A DNA stretch of 64,000 bases from Rhododendron vialii (lineage: Eukaryota > Streptophyta > Magnoliopsida > Ericales > Ericaceae): the NCBI RefSeq assembly GCF_030253575.1, contig NC_080568.1, positions 32,577,001-32,641,000 of the forward strand, written 5' to 3'. The notes below the pieces were generated by a model. The model was not told where the DNA came from. It did not search any database and saw only the letters and a program-made list of their open reading frames with translations. The position numbers were made by a program, and so were the translations under genes. Positions 9,980 through 22,300 of the stretch are shown in pieces (position 1 is the first letter of the stretch; every line of letters begins with the position of its first letter).

Positions 9980-11173
9980 GGAGTGTAGGTATTGTCATTG
10001 GTTCTCTCTGATTATTCAGCATAATTTGTGTACTGTTGTTATTGATTTTAGCATATGCTATCTCATAAAGTTGCATAGAATGGTAGTTGGTGTATAATTA
10101 TTTTGTACAAAGAGTTGAAATTGATGCAAATCAATGGAAGTAGCTATCTTTCGTTTTTGGAGTTAATTTTAAGTAGCTATCTCATTCTTTCTGCTTGATT
10201 ATGTCTGATCTAGGGCTAAATGAAACGCGGATTGTTCCCGTATGAGTATGAGGAACGAGGACGTGGCGCGCCATATGCATTAAATGTACGATAGGGGTAG
10301 ACTCCTATATTTTATTAAGCTAAAATGTGTTTCGTGCACACGATGAACAACTGGTAAACATCTTATTTTTCAAATTACTCATGTAAGTAAGACACCTTTG
10401 TCGGAGTATTTTGACGAATTCTTTTACATTGTCTTTCAAAGGTACGATCTGTCTAGATTTTATTGGAATGAATGGGAAAATCATTGGGATCGCTTTGAAT
10501 CGTTAAGTTCATTGTCTCGGAACAAAACGGTATGGTACCATGTTTCGAAACATGCATTCCAATAATTAAATCGTTAGGTATTACCTTCTTCTGGTAACAT
10601 GGGTCTAATCGTGTGCTTCTTAAATTGTACGAGAGCTATTATATGCACATGAAACTCTAAAAGTAGTTTAAAAGACTGTTGAACAAGGAATCGGCTTCTC
10701 TGGAATAGAAAGAAACCACAATTAGTTATCAACTTTGCTATAGTTGTCTATCTGGTTGTCTGCAGTGTTATAGTGCCGAAGTTATTACCTCAAGGGCTCA
10801 GTAGAATCCCAAAGAGAAAGTAATCTAAAACGTTATGTGATTCACTGACATGGTAAAGATGAAACAAAGAAAATGACTGGTTATAGTTTTACCAGATCCG
10901 CCATGCAAGAGTTTATGTATTTGGAGATTGCTTTGATCTTATGATCTTGGATTATGCAGCTTGGTTCCCTTCGCACTTTGCACTCCGCAATGGAGACTGC
11001 CAGACTGGTATGAATCATGACAATAATGAGATCAGGACGAACAATTTTCATTCTGTTAATTCTGGCATTCTTCATCATTTCCCTCACTACCTTAACGACT
11101 CAACTTTCAGATTTTGAACTCTCAATAGCAGATTTTGAAGATATAGATGTAACAAGTGCTAGATTATCGGCAT

Positions 11174-11512
11174 TGTTGGATTTTACCCATTGATGAGAGG
11201 GGTCCCAATTGAAAGTGACCCAGGCCCCAAAGTCAAAGATCTTAGCCACCAACAGCTGAGATTTTAGGCGCCGGATCCCGGCGATTTTGATTCTCGCTTG
11301 ACTGAGCCTTAAATGGCTTTGGACTTTTGTTTCACCTTTCTTGTATATATACATGTATGTGTAGGAGTAGAAAGGTGTGGAACTGAGAGAGAGATCAGAG
11401 AGAACTAGAGTTGTCTGAGAGAGGGTTTTCATGATTTGTATTTGAGTCAATTAATACAAAGTCGGAGTTTTTTCCTCTCATAAATTGTGTGTGACTCCCA
11501 TAAAGCACAACA
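11174..11512 (+). repeat. 5' LTR of the copia element
   Basis: It has TG...CA termini and a TATATATA box near 11343-11350. It is identical to the 3' LTR except GTTGGA against GTTGAA at the start. Confidence 0.95.
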
Positions 11513-12159
11513 ATTGGTATCAGAGCGTAGTTGTGAGGGTTGAGTCGCCGGAAAAAATGGTTTTTGGTCCTCTGTTCAGTTCGGTCAGATTTTGAAAGTG
11601 GTCAAAACTTGTTTTTGATCACGGTGGTGTGTTCGCACGGAGAATACGATCACAACGGTGCTTATCCGACTTTGAACGGCCACGGGAAAAGAGTTCACGC
11701 GCTGTTTGACGCCTGCGCTTGTCGGAAAGTGAGATCCAGTCTCACGGTGTGTTGCACGTGATTGCTGGAGGAAGGTGGTGAGTGGGCTGACGCGAGCGTG
11801 TCGAACACGCATAAGAGCTTCTGTCCGAAGTGGGAACAGTCCCAGTCAAAGAAGTTCCTTCGCAGTCAAAGCATAGTTTGCCTAGTCAACAATGAATATT
11901 CAAGTGCAATATTCCAGTTTTGTGTTTCGCGATTTTCGAGCGGTCTGAACTCCAATTTTCGCATGTGAGTAGTCGATTTTCAACTATTTCGACGTTCCAA
12001 AATCAACAGTGTGCTCCGTTTTTTTAAAGATTCGATCCCGACATTGCTGGTGTGCATGTTGTATAGCCCGACGAGGTTATATTTGGTGGTCGTGAGTCAA
12101 CCATGAGCCCGAAGGCCCATTGTTTCTATGATTTCATGCTTGGAGGTGAGCTCACTAAG

Positions 12160-13509
12160 ATGGCGGAGGTTGGTACCAGCTCCATGATTTTGTTAACGGC
12201 AACCAATTACGCGATTTGGAAGCCGAGGATGGAGGATATGCTGTACTGCAAAGATTTGTTTGACCCTTTGGAGCTAAAAGGGGTCAAACCAGCAGAAACG
12301 AAGGCAGATGATTGGAAGAAACTCAATTGGAAAATGATTGGGTTGATCAGACAGTGTGTTGGACATGAGGTATTTCACCACATAGCCCGGGAGACCGATG
12401 CCTACGATCTTTGGATGAAGATGGAGGCAGTGTACCAGTCAAAGACATCGCGAAACAAGGCATTATTGATGAGGAGACTGGTGAATCTGAAACTCCGAAG
12501 TGGTAACTCCATTGCCGGACATACCAGTGAGTTTCAAAGCTTGGTGAATCAATTGGCGAGCATCGATCTAAAATTCGACGATGAAATGCAGGGCCTATTT
12601 CTACTCGGTTCCTTGCCAGATGACTGGGATACCTTGGTGGTTTCTCTCAGTAATTCCGCGCCAGACGGGAAGTTGACCATGAATGTGGTCTCGGATGCCT
12701 TGTTTAACGAGGAGGCTAGAAGGAAGGAAATGGGTACTTCTAACTACGACGGCACGCAAGCCTTAGTAGTTGACGGGAGAGGCAGATCTCAGGAAAGAGG
12801 CCATGGGAGTTCCAACCGAGGAAGATCTAGTTCGAGAGGTCGTAGATTTACCTGCTATCATTGCGGCCAGGAGGGGCATATCAGACGAAATTACCCGAAG
12901 TATAAAGCAGAGAAAGGAAAGGATACGAACCAACCAGCAGAGGCTTCAACTATTTCAGTACCTTTCAGATACGAGGATGATCTGGAAGATGCACTCATAG
13001 CAGCAACCAATACATCAGATGTAGGGGAACTAGACTGGGTGTTAGACTCAGGATGCTCAGTACACATGTGCACGGACAGGAAGAGCTTTGTGGAGTACGA
13101 GGCATGCGATGGAGGGGGTGTCAAGATGGCCAACGGAACAACTAGCAAAATTGTTGGCAAAGGGAGAGTCCGATTTCGTATGTCAGACGGAAGGAGGATG
13201 AAGCTCACAGAGGTTCGGCATGTTCCAGGACTGAGAAAGAATCTTGTTCCTCTTGGAAAGATTGATGCGAGGGGTTGCACGTTTTCGGTTGAAGGGGGTG
13301 TTCTAAAGGTTTTCAAGGAAAACCGGGAAGTGTTGCAAGCAAAGAGAGTTGGTGACCTATACAAGCTGGAGGGAGATGTTGTGACAGAAGGAGCTACTGT
13401 CAAACATGAGTTCAGCGGTACAAGATTCAAGAATAGTGGACAGGGAGCGAGACGAACGCACAGACGCACACGGAACAGGAACAGGCGCAGGAGGAGTCGT
13501 AGGGCCTAG
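12160..13509 (+). CDS. Copia Gag with partial protease domain and GAG-pre-integrase-like region
   Basis: From the Met at 12160 (MAEVGTSS; an upstream in-frame Met at 12103 is less likely) the frame encodes 449 residues. They comprise a UBN2-type copia Gag (NYAIWKPRMEDML, then LMRRLVNLKL), an Arg/Ser/Gly-rich linker, a zinc knuckle CYHCGQEGHIRRNY and a protease active site WVLDSGCSVHMC. Next is a GAG-pre-integrase-like block (LTEVRHVPGLRKNLVPLGK). The knuckle should be CX2CX4HX4C, but the last Cys is Tyr. The frame ends in an unusual Arg-rich tail (about 18 residues) where the pol region has been deleted. A role in packaging is plausible from family knowledge; with the altered knuckle, activity is uncertain. 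Confidence 0.85.
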   Translation: MAEVGTSSMILLTATNYAIWKPRMEDMLYCKDLFDPLELKGVKPAETKADDWKKLNWKMIGLIRQCVGHEVFHHIARETDAYDLWMKMEAVYQSKTSRNKALLMRRLVNLKLRSGNSIAGHTSEFQSLVNQLASIDLKFDDEMQGLFLLGSLPDDWDTLVVSLSNSAPDGKLTMNVVSDALFNEEARRKEMGTSNYDGTQALVVDGRGRSQERGHGSSNRGRSSSRGRRFTCYHCGQEGHIRRNYPKYKAEKGKDTNQPAEASTISVPFRYEDDLEDALIAATNTSDVGELDWVLDSGCSVHMCTDRKSFVEYEACDGGGVKMANGTTSKIVGKGRVRFRMSDGRRMKLTEVRHVPGLRKNLVPLGKIDARGCTFSVEGGVLKVFKENREVLQAKRVGDLYKLEGDVVTEGATVKHEFSGTRFKNSGQGARRTHRRTRNRNRRRRSRRA

Positions 13510-13900
13510 GTCGATTCTCCAGCACAGATAGTCGGATCCAAAGGTGTGCAGGGGCTCCGAGAAGTTCACAGGGAAGCTCAGAGCAATGGGTTGAAGTCGT
13601 GTTTGAAAAGCTGTACAGCGCCAGCGACCACGACGACTAGGAGGATCTCATTTGCTCCGAATTTAATCAGTGACAGATATACCTCCGAAAAAATTCCTGC
13701 AGGATTGGGGGAGGTAGAGTCACAGGTTGCAAGGCGATGACTTTGCACGGCACCCCGTTATGGGGGCACGGGCACTCCGGTGAAGGGGTGCGGACACCTT
13801 TGGTGGAAGGTGTGGGTTTAGAATGACAAACTTTGGTTCATGGGACGCAGTTATCTGGTCGAGGGGTGGAAGATTCTCTCATTGGGTAAAAGGGGGTGAT

Positions 13901-14239
13901 TGTTGAATTTTACCCATTGATGAGAGGGGTCCCAATTGAAAGTGACCCAGGCCCCAAAGTCAAAGATCTTAGCCACCAACAGCTGAGATTTTAGGCGCCG
14001 GATCCCGGCGATTTTGATTCTCGCTTGACTGAGCCTTAAATGGCTTTGGACTTTTGTTTCACCTTTCTTGTATATATACATGTATGTGTAGGAGTAGAAA
14101 GGTGTGGAACTGAGAGAGAGATCAGAGAGAACTAGAGTTGTCTGAGAGAGGGTTTTCATGATTTGTATTTGAGTCAATTAATACAAAGTCGGAGTTTTTT
14201 CCTCTCATAAATTGTGTGTGACTCCCATAAAGCACAACA
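13901..14239 (+). repeat. 3' LTR of the copia element
   Basis: It is 339 bp, preceded by the polypurine tract at about 13888-13899, and matches the 5' LTR at 338 of 339 positions, indicating a recent insertion. Confidence 0.95.
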
Positions 14240-16352
14240 GGCATTACGGAACATCTGCGGAACAACAAGTACTCTCTCTCTTTCTAGAAATGACATGCTA
14301 AAATCAATTTCAGGCATTGAATCCGTAACGCATTGTTTCCATTTGGGTTGTAAGTTGTTAGTATCAAACTTCCAACGATGGGGTTTCTCGAGTTCCAAAC
14401 CGTTGTCTTGAGTTCCGAACTCAGGTTCTAGTGCTAGTAACCTATCTATGCAATATGAAGCATGGATACTTTCAGATACAAAACTTCAATAAGCAAGATA
14501 TACCAAGTCTTCGTCAACTACTTCTATATAAGGATATCTAGTTCATTAGCTAGTTCTACCAATCACGGTGTTAAGAAACTTAAATAACTAGTTCTCCATA
14601 TGAAGATATAGCAAATCTGTACTCGTGGTGTATGCTGTAATCTCAGATCAACCTGAATCAGAAACTCTTATCCATTGGAAATTGGCAATACCACTCCAAC
14701 AAACCTTACCAATTTGCAAATGATTTGATCAATCATACCTCCTGCCACTTCTCTGCCTGATCGATCATCATTGCGCCAGGGACCTCTTAAACGGGCATGT
14801 CATGAGTAGCAGAGCTAAATCACTAGCAGGCTTCATGTTGTAAGTCTCCAAACTGAGAGATAACGTAGCACCAATAGCCACTAGTGCACGGGTTTAAGCT
14901 GAAACAATCGTATGTGCACGGGTTGAAGCTGAAACAATTGTATATGTCTGATACTGTCTACATGAAATTGCTGCACAGGAGTTTTCAGGCTCGCTTAGGT
15001 GAAAGGAACATTAACATTATGAGCTCCTTAATGCAGCACAAGCTTCCTGTTATAGACTTTTTCAAGAAAAACTCTAAGCCTGTACATATTCATGATTCAT
15101 GCTTGTCGTGAATCCTGCCAAAGGGTATGGCTGTTTCTTTGCAATTTGAGACAAATCTGCCGAAGAGATCCACGGCATTCTTCAACGAAATGAAAGAGTT
15201 CTTTGATTCAAGTCCAAAATACTTCTGATAAGACTGATATGCTTGGCTTCGGTCAACATGGAATCCCCTCCACCTTGCTGGTTGATTACATAGGCTTTGA
15301 AATGCAGCCTCTCTTGATGCAACTCAAAGTTTCACCAACCTCTTGTGGTCTCACGGAAACAACACTTTCTGATAGAAGTTTGTGTTTTTTTGTTCACTTA
15401 ATGTTTCTTTGTTACTTTTCGATTCAATCGTGGTCAGTGAAACAGGCATCTGTACTCGAACTTATTGTCAGTGTTATGTAATTTGTATGACTCCCTTGAT
15501 TCATTCAGCCTCATTCCTCTTGATATCCCTGAATTATCGACTACCCCAGATGAACGATATTTGTCCGGACTGTCGTTGATGCAAATCAAGTTCAAGGTTT
15601 GGGAGATTGAAACAAGGGTGAGTGGATCGGTCATGAGCCTTGCCTTCATCTTTCTTGGTCATAGTTGTGAGCTTAGTCGCATAAATTGTCAGTAGTACTC
15701 TTTGTTTCCGCTCTCAATCCTCAGCCTACACTCATTCTTTCAATCCTCTCTCTCGAATTTTAATAGTTTGGAATGTTTTCGAAAGACACTTTTTTGCGCA
15801 TGTACACAAATTATGTGACTAAGTTTCTGAGTCACTTGCTAGCCTCATTACCATCGGCTGGATAGCTATATTTACAAGCTCATGCAGTCTCATCATATCT
15901 TCACAACGAGTCTATTAGTGACTATATTTAAATATTGTCACAAAAAGTGGGAGGGAGTTGTAGGTATAACTGTGGAGGGAGATTTTAGAGATCAAAATAG
16001 AGATTTGCATTTGGAGTAGGAATGAATAGTGAAAGTCTCTATATGCATTTTTTTTTATTAAATAAAAATTAAAATAGTGATAATGGATTTCTTGATAGAG
16101 AAAGACAAAACCCATGAAAACTTCCAGGACTTTCACGTAATTAATTAAAACAAAAGCTCAAGTAATAGAAATCCAAAGTCAGGACATAATGTTTTGACAC
16201 GTGTCGCAATGTTTGGAAGAAACAAATGTTTACACCGGCGGTGTAAAGAATTTATTCTCGACAAACAATACCAATGATTCAATGACAAAGCTCAAATTTT
16301 GATTGCCCCACTGGGCTAAGGGTGGCTCCACTAGTGGTCAAAACGATGCTCA

Positions 16353-19300
16353 TTAATCGATGCCATTACTTGCCTCAAACTCAATTGAAATTTCACAATT
16401 CTTGGATTTGTAGCTTTTGAAGCGTTCTGCAAACATAGAGAGAGCGCCTAAATGTATAATAAAAATTAAAGAGAGAAAAAAATTGGACACGTCCATACTG
16501 TTGAGGGCTTGAGGCCCTTTGCAGGTATACTAAGATAATTGACAATATCTTTCATTTATAAAAACTTGTCAAGAACATCAGCCATACCAAAGGTTGCTGT
16601 GATCAGATACTAATAACCACATAATCCTTGAGTTCTCAAATATAAAGACTCGTAAACAAATTAGAGGTGGACTTTTTGAAAAATAGATACAACTCGTGAT
16701 GTAGATCCGATGTCTATATACTGATTTTTTTTTTTCTTTGGTATAAATCTGTGGCAATATAAGATACATATGCTGTTAAATATGTAAATCAACACTGCCT
16801 CCAAAATGAGATCATCATTGTAGAGATTTTGGAGGAAAAGTTAGTTTGGAAATAAATGATTGAGCTTTTGAGAAGTTGAGATGCAAATTAGGAATCGTAA
16901 TTGGAGTGTTAGCAAATAGATATACTCTCATGGACTTTTTGAATAACTAATTTTGTGAGTCTTTTAAAGAGAGACGTGGGTTGAATTGTAGCTCTAAGAT
17001 GTGAAGAGAAAGGATTAATTAATAAGACAAGAAGAAGATTATCAAAGATGATTAATCCATTGACCAAGTAGACATTAATGAGGAGAGAAAGCAACAGATA
17101 GGAGAACTCACTTTCTGCGAAAGACACCAAAGCAGTAAGACCAAAAGCGGCACCAGTAGAGGCAGCAACGAGAGCAGTGGCTGGAAAGAAAATGGCACCT
17201 GCATCAAGTACAAAGATAAAGAAAGGAATTGCAGACAACGAAAGGAGAGAGAGGTTCACCACTTACAGATGATGAATAGAAATAGGCGACTAGGCCGGTG
17301 AGTTTGGTTTATAAAAACTATAACATTCCTTTGGAGAACAGTACGTAGGGAGTGCCAGCCGAAAGATAAGAAAAGCTTAACACAGAGGAATACATACTCA
17401 GTGTAGCGGCCGCAACGATGACTCCCGTAGCCATTACAGCCCCCCCCGCTCCCGCCACGATTATTTTTTCTTTCTCCTGAAAATTAAAGGAATGAAAATG
17501 ATCAAAGGTCAATAAAAAAAAAAAAAGAGCTTAAATATCACAACAAAATTAAACCAAGTTATCTATGTACGTAGTAGGTTTTATGATGCCCACCCCCACT
17601 AATTGGGACTTAAGGTTCGGTTTGATTTGGTTTGTATGTTTTATGATATAAAATTATTCAGAAAATAAAAGGAAATGAGGTAGAAGAAGCTTCTCTGTGT
17701 CAGGAAAATTTAGAATACTACACCCAGTTTAGTCCCTAGCTCTTAATAGGCTATATATAGGGGCATGGGATTTTGAACAATAAGGCTTACACTACATGCA
17801 TTAGCGACTATAATGAACAAGTTATGTAGATAAATGAATTCCACCAAGTTTGACCAATTTGAGAACGCCTGAACCCCATGATTACGTAAACAGTTTCACT
17901 AGCAAGGTTAATTATAAATTAGGACAGAGAGAGATAACGTAACCCATACAATAAAGAATAGGTTGGCTGACGTGGACAAGTGCTTCTGCTACAGAAGTAA
18001 AAGAAAATTTTTATACAACTACAAAGCCAGCAGTCTCGTACTGGACAAAATGCTTTTTCTGATTTTGAAAACTTTGTTTAATAAAATTAATTGAAATCTA
18101 TTAAACAAGATCCAAATTTTATACAAAAAATTATAAATTTAATGATATAGCCAATTTTTTGAGAGATCTCAAATGGTAAACAAGAGCAATAATTTGGGAC
18201 CGAGGGAGTATAAAGAATATACTAAGGTAGTAAATATAGTTGTGTTTGTATGGTGTGACTCGTGTGAGTTTTTTTTACAGTTCTAATTATTGATTGTAGA
18301 GCTGATGAATCAACCGAGTGTTCGAGTGGTTTAGGGTTCTGTACTTACATCTCTATTGGAATGATCTATCGATTCTTATCTAATTATCTATTGGCCCATA
18401 GCGGCATTTGAAAAACGCCAGGAAAGACCAGACAAACGCTGGCAAAGGTTTCGGTGGCGTTTTTGCAAGCGCTAAGGATGCCAAAGTCGGCTTAGGTTTC
18501 TGGCGTTTAAGAAACGTCACAAATGATCTATGGCGGCGTTTTTCGAAAAAAGTCGGGATTGTTCACGAGTAAAATTGCCTCTTTGGTGACGTTTTTCCAA
18601 AAACGCCAGGAAATGTCTTCTATGGCGGGGTTTTTTTTTTTTGAAACGCTGATAATAAAAGCATCGGAAATACCTTTTTGTCATTTAGTTTACGCTCAAC
18701 TTGACGAACAATGTCATGTATCTCACGCTTTAGTTTCTTCCGCTCTTCTTTTGTGTTGCAGTTGGCTTCTTCAACAATGACATCTGGAAAGTAAATAGGT
18801 AAGTATCCAAAATGTGAGATGCTGGAAAGATAAGCCACAAGCAATTCATCTTATAACTATTTGAAAAATTGGACAAGCACGTTCTGCACATCACAAACAC
18901 TATGGTGCTTAAAGGCAAAAAAAACAGTATGGTGCTTTGAAAAGAGGACACATATGCTGTCACACTCTACCCCACGTGAAAAAATTATTTCGTGGTCTAG
19001 GGGCACTGCTATATGGTATCCCCACACCCCTACCCACCACACATTATTGGTTACTCGTATAAAGTGTATCCATATTTCTATTTTGGGCTTCAGTAGATTC
19101 TTGGATCTTTCCATTCAGCAATCAGAATAACTGTTTCCATGGCATATAATATAACCTTTATATTCAAACTAGTAAGTGGTACCAGGACAAATGTGTGGTA
19201 ATTATACTTGAAGTTACTGGTGGTAAAACATATATTTATACTCATGAACCTTGCCGAAGAAGAAAACAAAACAAAACACGAACAGAAGTTTGTATACAGC

Positions 19301-22300
19301 AGCCGAAGCCCTAATTTGTGTTAAGTCACGTGCATTTCCATCCCATTGAGTATGTCGTATGGTTACTCTTTGTTTTTGAGTAGAACTTTTTATATAAGTG
19401 GCATTAATAAAGGGAGCTAGCATAAGATACACCACCTAGTGAGTATTTACTTAACAGCTACCAAATCAGAGAATAAACGTACACTCTAAAACCTGTAAAT
19501 AGTATGGTTTTTGTTTCACAACCACTATTGGCATCATGATATTTGTTATTGTACCTGCGCATGTATCATCAAATAGCTTCAGGTAAGTCTCTTTGCAATT
19601 ATGAGCAGCCTTTTCAGCATTTTTCCCTTTTTTTAAAGCTTTACGAAACGCTTCCTTGAATTTCATCAGATATGTTGACCCTATATTTGCTAAAATGGGT
19701 TGGAAGGCCAATTGAACCACCTGAAAAATCAGGAGAATATGCATTGATAAAAATGAAGACACGTCAAATAACATCAACGATACATATTCAATTATTATAA
19801 ACCAGTGACCTGGTGGAATCAGGAGCCTCCAGAAATGAGAAGCTAAAATGATAAAAGTACTCTCCCACTGTGAGCTTAATAAGGGAGGCAGTCTCATATG
19901 AAATTACAAAACACAAGGATGTGGTATAAGGTACGGCATGTCACATGCACCATAGGACCATAAACAGCATCTAATTAGCCTTCTTGAATGGCAATATCTC
20001 TTCCTCATGTCACTGTGCAAATTATAGGTCTCATGTTTAAGTATCTCAAAATGGAGAACGTGATTGTGTTTCGTACTTTGTTCCACACAGCAACTTGGGA
20101 AATTATTCTCTTTTAATCCTAAGACTGCTTATACATCATGGTTTGTTAAGTGAATTGAAACTTAGCTGGCCGATTACCAGCAACGCTAGACTCGATCAGA
20201 TACGATGCTAGATTTCTCAATAAGTTGATTGACTGATCTCAGTTTATGTACCCTTTGATTGGATATTGAGCACAGATTCTAAGTTCCTACTATCTGTCAG
20301 CTGTGCATTGTTGTGAATGGGATACTTTCATCACCTATAGCACATTTAATGGTATAAAAATCCAAAACTTTAAACAGCCATCAGGAGGCTTACTAGCATC
20401 ATTTCCTTTTTCAAGTGCTCTCTCTTTTCAGACCTAACATCTGCATCATAATATTCAGTCCCCTTATCGTACCTGCAAAAAGGAATGCATTCAGTTTAAT
20501 GGAAGCACGTATTAGCAGATCAATTCAAGTGGGAAAATTTAAAATGAATATTGCTATGGTTCTGTTGATTCTAAGAATACTGAGAATAAAGTTCACAAAG
20601 AAGACATTTTTCTCTCCAGTTTTATAAGACTAAAACTTCTGGATATTTTATTCCGAAGACGTATCATGAGATTTGTATGTTATGACAGAGAATCCGAATC
20701 AGAACAGAAAACACAAACATGATGATTTAAGGCTAATCCCAAAGTTGGTGGAAGATAAAAGTATTGCTAGAAAGCCTAGAATTACGAATTTGAGTTAGAT
20801 TGGATAGTGTAAAATATGTGCATGTAAAAATAAACTACTCCAAAGTAAGCAAAATTTATAGACACAGATTGAGTGAAAATAAAACTTGCAAAAGAAACAA
20901 ACATTTAATGTGGGCTCACATGCAAGCGTGTTATGGTCCATTTTGCAACCCTGAGGGAACTGTCTGTTAAAACTTATCAAGAAGGATATTACTCAAGAGC
21001 ACAGCGCTACATGATAAAACATAATGTTACATGGACATTATGTTTACTTTGTGTCAGGTGCGGGTGCAAGTGCGCATGCGTAAAAGTGGTTCATATCAAA
21101 TAGTACAGACATTATTATAATGATTTAATTTTCCCGTACTTCAATATACGTTGTCGGATAAAGGTGTTTTACACACTAGTATATATGATGTTATTAAAAT
21201 GGTACTTCACTCCATTTGTCATTGAAGCATGAAAATCTATACACTTATATGACTAGCGTATGAGGGAAAGTATTTGGACATGCATACCACAGGACTTATA
21301 GTCAGGGACGCAACAAGGATTTTACCTTAGCAGTGGCGAAATGTAAACTAAAAAAAATATAAAAAGATGCATTGCAATATTAAAAGTCATCGACGTACTC
21401 TAGAAAAAAATTAAAATAACATAACAAAAACTTAAATGATGTTTGTCATTTGCACATGAAGTATGAAAAAAAACCAACTTTAATTTAATCTATCTACTAA
21501 AGTGAGGCATCTTGAATCGTGTTCGACACACTTCCATGTCATTAAAAGCATCGATAGAATCGATGTCAAAACTAACAGCTATGTCCTTCTCAATGTATGT
21601 GATCAAGAAACCTGCAAAAACTTTTAACTTCAATAGAATATTAAAAAATTGAAGAAGACTAACCTTTTTCTCATGATTTAGTTTGAAAAATTCACACAAA
21701 ACGCCAGACGATAAATGGTTTTTTAATGTTTCGAAAGTCCACCACTACACTAAACAAGAAATCCACACAATGCTGCCGTCGGAAATTTGGAACCGAGAAT
21801 CGTAAATAGAAAAGGAATCCAGGTACTCCAATTAATTTAGGTTAACTTGTTTAATATTTTAGGTTGAGTTGTTTAAGGGTTGAAGTGTGAAGTTTTTTTT
21901 CCTTAATTACACCTCATTTTTTAATATTATTTCACTTTAACCTATTGAATTTAGTTTTGGAATACTTTTTTTTGGGTCTTCTTTCTTGAAAAAAAAAAGA
22001 GGGGATTTAGGACTAGTATACAACAAAAAATAAGAAAAAAATTTAGTGGTGGCGAGGCTGTATAAGTTGGACATAATTTTTTTTCTTACATATACTAATT
22101 GCATTTTCTAAAATTCTTGTCGTTGCGCCGCCGCCACTAGACCTCTTTAATTCCATCCTTGCTTACTGTTGGTGGGTATAGAGATAGTTCACACAAATCA
22201 AACTACTTTTATTCATCTTTAAACAAAAAATTACATAATCACTCATCTCACAGGCCCACCTCTCACTCACTACACACATTACACTGGTGGGGAAAACCCT

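Larger units (their letters stand above)
11174..14239 (+). mobile_element. Gag-only Ty1/copia retrotransposon (TR-GAG type)
   Basis: Two 339-bp LTRs (11174-11512 and 13901-14239) start TGTTG and end CAACA and differ at one position. The 5-bp target duplication GGCAT is perfect (11169-11173 and 14240-14244). A primer-binding site complementary to initiator tRNA-Met (TGGTATCAGAGC, 11515-11526) follows the 5' LTR and a purine tract (AAAAGGGGGTGA) precedes the 3' LTR. Inside there is only a gag/protease frame; integrase, reverse transcriptase and RNase H are absent. It is therefore non-autonomous and would depend on proteins from a full copia element. Confidence 0.95.
9143..15900 (+). repeat. Tandem duplication, left copy: MOT1 3' half and downstream DNA
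   Basis: From 9143 this region matches 50704-55215 in the same orientation, through the MOT1 3' half, its downstream flank (10000-11168) and on past the copia element (14245-15900). Non-matching inserts are the copia element here and a PIF-type MITE plus rearrangements in the other copy. By eye the MOT1 portion differs at about 14 of 630 positions. The sequence between MOT1 and the copia element, and from 14245 to 15900, shows no gene I recognise. A 30-bp tandem pair sits at about 14884-14943. Confidence 0.9.
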
